Origin: JBDTMC01 sp039934475
GTDB taxonomy: Bacteria > Acidobacteriota > Terriglobia > Bryobacterales > Bryobacteraceae
Direction of reading: 5' to 3'
Assembly (NCBI GenBank): GCA_039934475.1
Contig: JBDTMC010000265.1
Location: 1 to 10,709, forward strand
Length of the DNA stretch: 10,709 nucleotides
Positions 5,985-10,709 of the stretch are shown one piece after another. Each line of letters begins with the position of its first letter. Position 1 is the stretch's first letter. A program made the position numbers and the translations under genes. Under the pieces are notes generated by a model. It saw nothing but the letters and a program-made list of their open reading frames with translations, had not been told where the DNA came from and ran no database searches.

Positions 5985-7493
5985 ATGAAGTCCGAGCAAT
6001 GGGACCTGCCGCGCACACTGGGAACGTTGCGAAAGAGCAGGTTTTCCGGGGAATTCCTTTCCTCGCGCACCGTCAAGGACGAGCTTCGCGAGAACCTCAT
6101 TTGTAAACTGCAAAAGGGTGGAGAACTCTTTCCGGGTATCGTCGGCTACGAAGATACCGTGGCGCCGCAAGTGGTGAACGCGGTGCTATCGCGGCACAAC
6201 TTCATTCTGCTGGGATTGCGCGGACAGGCGAAGACGAAGCTGGTGCGCATGCTGACCACGCTGCTGGACGCGCACACTCCTTACATCGCCGGATGCGAGA
6301 TCCACGACAACCCCTATGCGCCGATTTGCCGGTATTGCCGCAACCTGATTGAGGAGATGGGTGAAGAGACGCCTATCGCCTGGTTGACTGCGGAGCAGCG
6401 CTATGTGGAGAAACTGGCGACACCCGACGTCACTATTGCCGACATGATTGGCGATATCGATCCAATCAAGGCGGCGCGGCGGGGGCAAAACATTTCCGAT
6501 GAGCTGACGGTCCATTACGGACTGCTGCCGCGCGCCAACCGCGGCATCTTCGCTATCAATGAACTGCCAGACCTGGCGGGCAAAATCCAGGTGGGCTTGT
6601 TCAACATCATGCAAGAAGGCGATGTGCAGATCAAAGGATATCCGGTACGGTTGCCTTTGGATCTGATGTTGGTGTTTACGGCGAACCCGGAAGATTACAC
6701 GGCGCGCGGGAAGATCATTACGCCGCTGAAGGATCGGATCGGGAGCGAGATTCGGACACATTACCCGGCCACCGTGGAACATGGCTTGGCCATCACGCGG
6801 CAGGAAGCGTGGACAACGGCGCGCACGAGTCCGATTGAACTGATCGTCCCCGCGTTTATCCGCGAAGTGGTGGAGAACCTGGCGTTTCTCGCGCGCGAGG
6901 ACAAGCGGATCGACAAACGGTCGGGCGTGTCGCAGCGGCTGCCCATCTCGGTGATGGAGAACGTAGTTTCGAACGCGGAGCAGCGTGCGCTGCGGACTGG
7001 TGAGAAAGCGGCGGTACCGCGCATCCTGGACATCTACGCGGCACTCCCCTCCATCACGGGCAAGCTGGAGTTGGAGTACGAAGGCGAGTTGAAGGGCGGC
7101 GATGCCGTGGCGCGCGAAGTCATCCGCAATGCCGTGGGGCGCGTCTATAGCCACTACTTCGACGGCGTGAACGTCTCGCCCATCATCCAATGGTTCGACC
7201 TGGGCGGCGCCTTGAAGGTGGATGAAACAACCTCTTCCGAGGAGATGGTGCGGCAGTTAGGACCGATTCAGGGTCTGCTGGAGAAGACCGGAGCGTTGGG
7301 CCTGGGTTCCAACGAACCTGATGCGCTACGTGCTTCCGCGGCTGAGTTCATCCTGGAAGGCTTGTATGCGCACCGGCGGATCAACCGTAACGAAGAGCGA
7401 GGGTTTGTAACCGACGAACGGAGGCGCGAACCTGCGGATCCGGAACAACCTCCGAAGCGTCCGGGCGGCGGCAGACGGCAGCAATTCAACTGA
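5985..7493 (+). CDS. AAA+ ATPase, magnesium-chelatase I / MoxR-like, with inserted Cys/His cluster
   Basis: A cytoplasmic hexameric-type AAA+ motor that probably remodels or metallates a client protein with the VWA protein encoded next. The protein has 502 residues. The Walker A region is GLRGQAKTKL (77-86), with Ala where Gly is usual before Lys83-Thr84. Walker B is IFAINELPDL (188-197), keeping Glu193 but with Asn192 for Asp. Sensor 1 is in FTANPEDY (Asn234), and the putative arginine finger is in PLKDRIG (Arg251). Between Walker A and B, Cys104-x2-His107 and Cys115-x2-Cys118 look like a zinc site. A family-typical DVTIADMIGDIDPIKAA stretch lies at 148-164. The helical lid follows to ~430, and the tail (~470-502) is Pro/Gly/Arg-rich and disordered. 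ChlI/BchI proteins are usually ~350 residues, so this is a long variant. It is not a chlorophyll-pathway enzyme on this evidence, as no H subunit is present. Confidence 0.88.
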   Translation: MKSEQWDLPRTLGTLRKSRFSGEFLSSRTVKDELRENLICKLQKGGELFPGIVGYEDTVAPQVVNAVLSRHNFILLGLRGQAKTKLVRMLTTLLDAHTPYIAGCEIHDNPYAPICRYCRNLIEEMGEETPIAWLTAEQRYVEKLATPDVTIADMIGDIDPIKAARRGQNISDELTVHYGLLPRANRGIFAINELPDLAGKIQVGLFNIMQEGDVQIKGYPVRLPLDLMLVFTANPEDYTARGKIITPLKDRIGSEIRTHYPATVEHGLAITRQEAWTTARTSPIELIVPAFIREVVENLAFLAREDKRIDKRSGVSQRLPISVMENVVSNAEQRALRTGEKAAVPRILDIYAALPSITGKLELEYEGELKGGDAVAREVIRNAVGRVYSHYFDGVNVSPIIQWFDLGGALKVDETTSSEEMVRQLGPIQGLLEKTGALGLGSNEPDALRASAAEFILEGLYAHRRINRNEERGFVTDERRREPADPEQPPKRPGGGRRQQFN

Positions 7494-7495
7494 AC

Positions 7496-7502
7496 CGGGA
7501 GG
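7496..7502 (+). promoter_or_regulatory. Ribosome binding site of the VWA gene
   Basis: CGGGAGG with 5-nt spacing to ATG 7508. It lies in the 14-bp gap after the ATPase stop (7491-7493), so the two genes are almost certainly co-transcribed and may be translationally coupled. Confidence 0.75.
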
Positions 7503-7507
7503 TTCCC

Positions 7508-8749
7508 ATGAAGTGGATCAAATACTCCCGCTACACGGGAGACGATTTGGGTCTGAGCACGGAGGACCTGCTGCAGGCTCTCTCGGACTTCTTCCTGGAC
7601 AGTGGATTCCAGAACCAGTACATGCAATTCAACGAGTTGAATGAGCACTCGTTGGAGAACCTGAAACAGGCGCTGCAACGCGCGATCGAGCAGGGTGAGA
7701 TGTTCGATGCCGAGCGGGCCGATCGCATCCGGGAGCAGTTGGAGAAGATGTCTGAAGAGCAGATGGACCAGCTGATGAACCGGTTGGTGCAGAAGCTTGT
7801 GGACGACGGCTACATTTCGCTGCAGAATCCAAACCAGATGCAGGAGGCTCCGGGCGAAGCGGGGAGTGCGAGCCCTGACGGTCCGGTACGAGTGGAGATG
7901 ACCGACAAGTCAGTGGACTTCCTCGGATTCAAGGCGTTGAAGGATCTATTAGGATCGTTAGGCCGATCGAGCTTCGGCGCGCACGACACTCGCGATATGG
8001 CGACAGGCGTGGAAGCGAGCGGCGCCTCGCGCCAATATGAGTTCGGCGACGTCCTGAACCTCGATATCAGCGAGACCCTGTTCAGCGCGCTGCGCCGTGA
8101 AGGCGTGAAAGTTCCCATCGATCTGGAATACAGCGATCTTCACGTACACCAGGCGGAGTATCAGAGTTCCTGCGCCACCGTGCTGATGCTGGACTGCAGC
8201 CACAGCATGATCTTGTATGGCGAGGACAGGTTTACTCCGGCGAAGAAAGTAGCGATGGCACTGGCGCACCTGATCAGGACGCAGTATCCAGGAGACAGCC
8301 TGCGGTTGGTTCTGTTCCATGATTCGGCGGAGGAGTTGCGGTTGAACGACCTTGCCCGCGTCCAGGTGGGCCCCTACTACACCAACACGCGCGACGGCTT
8401 AATTCTGGCGCAGCGGATCCTGAACCAGGAACGCAAGGACATGAAGCAGATCATTATGATCACCGACGGAAAGCCGTCGGCTCTGACGCTGGAAGACGGC
8501 CGCATGTACCGCAACGCGTTTGGACTGGATCCTCTGGTAATTAGTAAGACCCTGGAAGAAGTAAACCGCTGCAAGAGGCAGGGGATTCTGATCAACACGT
8601 TCATGCTCGCGAGCGACTATGGCTTGGTGAACTTCGTGCAGAAGGTGACGGAGTTGTGCCGTGGGAAGGCCTATTTCACCACGCCGTATACGCTGGGCCA
8701 GTATCTACTGGTTGATTATATGAACCGCAAGACGCGGACTGTCCATTAA
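7508..8749 (+). CDS. VWA-domain protein with complete MIDAS, partner of the AAA+ ATPase
   Basis: A cytoplasmic von Willebrand A-domain protein of the CoxE/ChlD-like kind found beside MoxR-type ATPases. The protein has 413 residues. The N-terminal ~1-110 is helical and charged. It includes a Gln/Glu/Met-rich segment (50-100) likely to form a coiled coil or contact the ATPase. A flexible, acidic and Gly/Ser/Pro-rich linker spans ~105-135. A further helical segment (~136-215) precedes the VWA domain (~222-405). MIDAS residues are present: DCSHS (Asp229, Ser231, Ser233), Thr292 or Thr294 in YYTNTRDG, and Asp320 in MITDGKPS. A complete MIDAS implies Mg2+-dependent binding of an acidic residue on a partner. 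No signal peptide or membrane span is visible, unlike BatA/BatB proteins. In magnesium chelatases and MoxR systems the VWA protein bridges ATPase and client. The client here is unknown. Confidence 0.88.
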   Translation: MKWIKYSRYTGDDLGLSTEDLLQALSDFFLDSGFQNQYMQFNELNEHSLENLKQALQRAIEQGEMFDAERADRIREQLEKMSEEQMDQLMNRLVQKLVDDGYISLQNPNQMQEAPGEAGSASPDGPVRVEMTDKSVDFLGFKALKDLLGSLGRSSFGAHDTRDMATGVEASGASRQYEFGDVLNLDISETLFSALRREGVKVPIDLEYSDLHVHQAEYQSSCATVLMLDCSHSMILYGEDRFTPAKKVAMALAHLIRTQYPGDSLRLVLFHDSAEELRLNDLARVQVGPYYTNTRDGLILAQRILNQERKDMKQIIMITDGKPSALTLEDGRMYRNAFGLDPLVISKTLEEVNRCKRQGILINTFMLASDYGLVNFVQKVTELCRGKAYFTTPYTLGQYLLVDYMNRKTRTVH

Positions 8750-8778
8750 AAAATTATCTTCTCCGTTTATTCGCCTTT

Positions 8779-8787
8779 TGGTATAGT
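8779..8787 (+). promoter_or_regulatory. Extended -10 promoter placing initiation at the DinB-like gene's ATG
   Basis: TGG-TATAGT (hexamer 8782-8787) is an extended -10 with a near-consensus hexamer. A weak -35 (TTCTCC, 8759-8764) lies 17 nt upstream. Initiation 7-8 nt downstream falls at 8794-8795, exactly on the ATG. No Shine-Dalgarno sequence precedes that ATG, which fits a leaderless mRNA. Confidence 0.5.
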
Positions 8788-8794
8788 CTTCAAC

Positions 8795-9280
8795 ATGAGT
8801 CCACAACTGCAGCTCACTGCTCTTGCTAACCAGTTGCTCGCAAGTAAGGAATTCTTCGAGCGCTCAACGCGGGTTCTTGAGGAAGCCGACTCCGGTTTCC
8901 GCCCGCAACCAGACATGATGACCGCCGCCCAGCAGGTGGCGCACGCCGCACAGACGCTTGACTGGTTTGTGGAAGGCGCGACGCGGCCGGAAGGCTTTGA
9001 CCTCGATTTTGAGGAGCACGGCAAAGCGCTGGCGGCCGTGACGTCGCTAACCTCGGCCCGCCTGTGGTTGGAGACGGCCTACGGCCACGCGCTGCATTTT
9101 GTTAACTCGCATAGCGTGGAAGAGCTTGCCCAGCCGCTGCCAGCGGGTCCGGTGATGGGCGGTCAGCCGATCGGCGATGTCGTATGGGCCATGATTGAGC
9201 ACACCGCGCATCACCGCGGCGCCCTGACTGTGTATTCACGTTTACTCGGAAAAGTTCCCGTGATGCCGTACGGAGGCTGA
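8795..9280 (+). CDS. DinB/YfiT-like four-helix-bundle protein
   Basis: A member of the DinB-like superfamily: four-helix bundles that often bind a divalent metal through three histidines. Some members are thiol transferases, but most are uncharacterised. The protein has 161 residues, normal for the fold. A helix carries VAHAAQTLDWF with His50. The last helix has IEHTAHHRGAL with His136 and His140 (HxxxHRG), completing the usual metal triad. The ATG at 8795 fits the start of the first helix. There is no Shine-Dalgarno, and the promoter suggests a leaderless transcript. It ends 6 bp from the convergent VirB10-like gene. Despite the family name, nothing here links it to the SOS response. The substrate or thiol cofactor is unknown. 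Confidence 0.85.
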   Translation: MSPQLQLTALANQLLASKEFFERSTRVLEEADSGFRPQPDMMTAAQQVAHAAQTLDWFVEGATRPEGFDLDFEEHGKALAAVTSLTSARLWLETAYGHALHFVNSHSVEELAQPLPAGPVMGGQPIGDVVWAMIEHTAHHRGALTVYSRLLGKVPVMPYGG

Positions 9281-9286
9281 TGCGCC

Positions 9287-10537
9287 TTAGCGGCGGCGTG
9301 TGCCGCCTTCGGGACGCGCATTGAGGGTGACAGTGACGGGTGTGTTCTGTGGAAGGATGACGTCCTGTCCCCTCGCCAGAAACGTCGTATAGACGCTAAA
9401 TCCGGCGCCGGTGAGGGCGATGCCCGAAGCCAGAGTGCGGGACGCCTGCGCCACAACCGTTCCAATCAAACCCAATCCAACGGCGCCCGATTCGGCGCGA
9501 CCGGCTATATCCTGGTCGGCCACTCCCTGTGAATTGTAGTCCTGGTGGAACGAGAGCCCCGCTACAGCCACAGCGATGGCGGGAAAAATAAAGCGCGTCT
9601 TCGGGCTGGTGGCGCGCGTAGCTCCCTCCGAATCCAGCGCCAGATTGGCGCCCGAGTCCACTTCCACCCCCTCCAGGTCACCGCGGATCGCTTGCGCCGT
9701 CGCTGTGGGAAGTTGGATCTGCCGGAATACGAAGAGCAGTTTTCCGTTGCGGTGAAGGTAGCGCGCCTTCTGCGCTTTGACGACTTCCCCGATGAGGCGG
9801 CTGCCCTCCGGAATCAGCAAGCGACGATCGGCGGAAAACTGAGGCTGAGTGACAACTGCTTCCACCACCCCGCCTTTCTGCGCCGTGGCGGAAGTGACAG
9901 TTGTGATGAGACGCGCACGGACCTCCTGCGTGGCTGGCCAGTCCGTTGGGTTCAGCATGGGGACCGTCACCGGATCCTGCAATACGCTATTGAAGAGTGT
10001 TCCCGCGCGCCACGATTGCCGGGAATAGGGCAACATGCCGAGCAAGGTAGTCTTCAGCCGATTCATCTTACCGGGTGCTGTGAAGGCAAGGACGGCCGCC
10101 TGGCTCTTCTGCTGTATGCGGTCCCGCACGCCCTTGGGTTCCTTGGACACTCGCGCGGTGTAGGCCGCACCGCGCGACGGCGCAGTGCGTAGCGGGAAGC
10201 GCGAACCGTCCCCTAGCACCAGGGTGTCAAACTGAGCGCGAACATCACGCGGAGGAGTGAAGTTGCCCGACAGAATGGCCGTTACACGGCGTCGGAGAGG
10301 CACGCCGCCAATTTCAGCAATGCGCCCTTCGACGAGGGCGCCCGCTGGAAGAACCATGCGGTCGAAATTGTAAATGGGATCCACCAGCCGTCCTTGAATC
10401 GGATCGCCGACGTGCCCGATGGGGACACGGCGATCAAGCGCGATGCGAAGGGGCACGCCAGCGCGAACTGTCGCACTCTGTTGCGCGTAGAGCGGGGTGG
10501 ACAGAACAACTAAGACACAGCATTCACGTAGGGACAA
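9287..10537 (-). CDS. Exported VirB10/TrbI-like protein with duplicated domain
   Basis: A predicted exported protein of 416 residues, probably periplasmic or outer-membrane associated. A short signal peptide with Arg4 and a hydrophobic core 7-17 ends at LYA-QQ (~18). Two related beta modules follow. Residues ~28-74 contain DRMVLPAGALVEGRIAEI (59-76), and ~206-255 contain DRRLLIPEGSRLIGEVVKA (237-255). The second resembles the LLIPxGxRLIG strand of the VirB10/TrbI C-terminal barrel, including a following FRQIQLPTATAQ segment (271-282). A third, shorter echo lies at 391-405 (QDVILPQNTPVTVTL). Two hydrophobic stretches (~315-329 and ~351-385, small-residue rich) precede it. No other type IV secretion gene is present, and the N-terminal cytoplasmic/TM part of true VirB10 is missing. 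TTG at 10535-10537 is chosen because GGGAGG precedes it at 6-7 nt and an in-frame TAG lies two codons upstream. Its true role is unknown. Confidence 0.72.
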   Translation of the reverse strand: MSLRECCVLVVLSTPLYAQQSATVRAGVPLRIALDRRVPIGHVGDPIQGRLVDPIYNFDRMVLPAGALVEGRIAEIGGVPLRRRVTAILSGNFTPPRDVRAQFDTLVLGDGSRFPLRTAPSRGAAYTARVSKEPKGVRDRIQQKSQAAVLAFTAPGKMNRLKTTLLGMLPYSRQSWRAGTLFNSVLQDPVTVPMLNPTDWPATQEVRARLITTVTSATAQKGGVVEAVVTQPQFSADRRLLIPEGSRLIGEVVKAQKARYLHRNGKLLFVFRQIQLPTATAQAIRGDLEGVEVDSGANLALDSEGATRATSPKTRFIFPAIAVAVAGLSFHQDYNSQGVADQDIAGRAESGAVGLGLIGTVVAQASRTLASGIALTGAGFSVYTTFLARGQDVILPQNTPVTVTLNARPEGGTRRR

Positions 10538-10540
10538 TGG

Positions 10541-10709
10541 CTACCTCCCGTCCAGCAAGCGACGGATCTGGTTGATGTGGTTGGCGTCGTGTCCGACCAT
10601 ATGGCGCGCCAAGTCGGTGACTGTCATACTGCCGCGCTCGGCGTGAATGCCGTGGCGCTGCCACTCGTCTTCACTAAGCCGGCACAGCATGCGCAGATTT
10701 GCCTCCCGA
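10541..10709 (-). CDS. DinB-like protein, C-terminal part, cut by the window edge
   Basis: Only the last ~55 residues are inside the window. The visible part reads REANLRMLCRLSEDEWQRHG, then a Gly/Ser turn, then a helix with DLARHMVGHDANHINQIRR near the end. This matches the closing region of DinB-superfamily proteins, where a late helix carries the HxxGHDxNHxxQI pattern supplying metal-binding histidines. The stop is TAG at 10541-10543. It is separated by one codon (CCA) from the TTG start of the exported VirB10-like protein in the same frame. The Shine-Dalgarno of that next gene lies within this gene's final codons, so the two are very likely translationally coupled. This visible part differs from the DinB-like protein at 8795-9280 (HDANH versus HTAHHRG), so the two are distant relatives rather than a recent duplication. 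Confidence 0.75.
   Translation of the reverse strand, partial: REANLRMLCRLSEDEWQRHGIHAERGSMTVTDLARHMVGHDANHINQIRRLLDGR
10543..10548 (-). promoter_or_regulatory. Ribosome binding site of the VirB10-like gene inside the upstream stop region
   Basis: The minus strand reads GGGAGG-TAGCCA-TTG. The purine-rich core overlaps the last codons of the DinB-like gene, and the TAG is its stop. This arrangement supports the TTG start and coupled translation. Confidence 0.7.

Noticed and set aside
5014..5988. Plus-strand open frames opposite the TrmB gene
   Set aside because: Antisense shadows. The TrmB helix-turn-helix and effector domain on the minus strand are clear.
5809..6018. Longer N-terminus for the TrmB regulator, starting at 6018
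   Set aside because: It would overlap the ATPase start by 34 bp and cover both promoter candidates. It adds Cys/Trp-rich residues unlike the family, while the ATG at 5806-5808 has AAGGG upstream.
6186..7190. 334-codon minus-strand frame opposite the AAA+ ATPase gene
   Set aside because: It is a shadow of a gene with recognisable nucleotide-binding motifs. Its own translation is His/Arg/Asp-rich and motif-free.
5985..7493. Reading the ATPase as a chlorophyll- or cobalamin-pathway chelatase subunit
   Set aside because: No H/CobN subunit or tetrapyrrole gene is present. The Cys/His insert and motif variants set it apart from ChlI/BchI.
9545..10192. 215-codon plus-strand frame opposite the VirB10-like gene
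   Set aside because: The minus-strand frame has a signal peptide, a ribosome binding site and internal repeats. The plus-strand product is Arg-rich with no domain.
1..10709. CRISPR arrays, tRNA genes, insertion sequences or phage genes
   Set aside because: No regularly spaced direct repeats, no cloverleaf-like segment, no transposase or integrase motifs and no flanking target duplications were seen.

Overview
The window is a GC-rich bacterial chromosomal segment with short intergenic gaps, good GGAGG-type ribosome binding sites and frequent TTG starts. It holds a gyrA gene, a TrmB-type regulator, a MoxR/magnesium-chelatase-like ATPase with a VWA partner, DinB-fold proteins and a VirB10-like exported protein. 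This mix suggests a soil Acidobacteriota, perhaps of the Solibacter/Bryobacter group. That placement is an inference from gene content and style, not from a search. No rRNA, tRNA, CRISPR array, insertion sequence or phage gene is visible.

Layout, left to right. (1) Minus strand, 55-2997: gyrA (DNA gyrase subunit A) starts at a TTG with a strong ribosome binding site and is followed by a hairpin. Further downstream is a possible 44-residue single-span membrane protein. (2) 2998-3315: a divergent control region with the gyrA promoter, and on the plus strand a 20-codon mini-ORF containing a small hairpin. (3) Plus strand, 3316-3879: an exported, alanine-rich protein of unknown function, closed by a 14-bp stem hairpin. 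(4) Plus strand, 4006-4977: a GT2 polyprenyl-phosphate glycosyltransferase with two C-terminal membrane spans. (5) Minus strand, 4981-5808: a TrmB-family regulator whose stop codon lies 3 bp from that of the glycosyltransferase. (6) Plus strand, 5985-8749: divergent from the regulator, a two-gene operon of an AAA+ ATPase (ChlI/BchI/MoxR-like, with an inserted Cys/His cluster) and a VWA-domain protein with a complete MIDAS. (7) Plus strand, 8795-9280: a DinB-fold protein, probably read from a leaderless transcript. (8) Minus strand, 9287-10709: a second, truncated DinB-fold gene, tightly coupled to a secreted VirB10/TrbI-like protein.

The most coherent system is regions 5-6. An AAA+ motor and a MIDAS-bearing VWA adaptor are co-transcribed, and a sugar- or ligand-sensing type regulator diverges from a shared 176-bp control region containing short palindromes. 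By analogy with MoxR/VWA and magnesium-chelatase I/D pairs, it may remodel or metallate a client protein. No client gene or chelatase H subunit is encoded nearby, so its target is unknown. The exported VirB10-like protein has an internal duplication and no other type IV secretion genes beside it; it is the second item worth following up.
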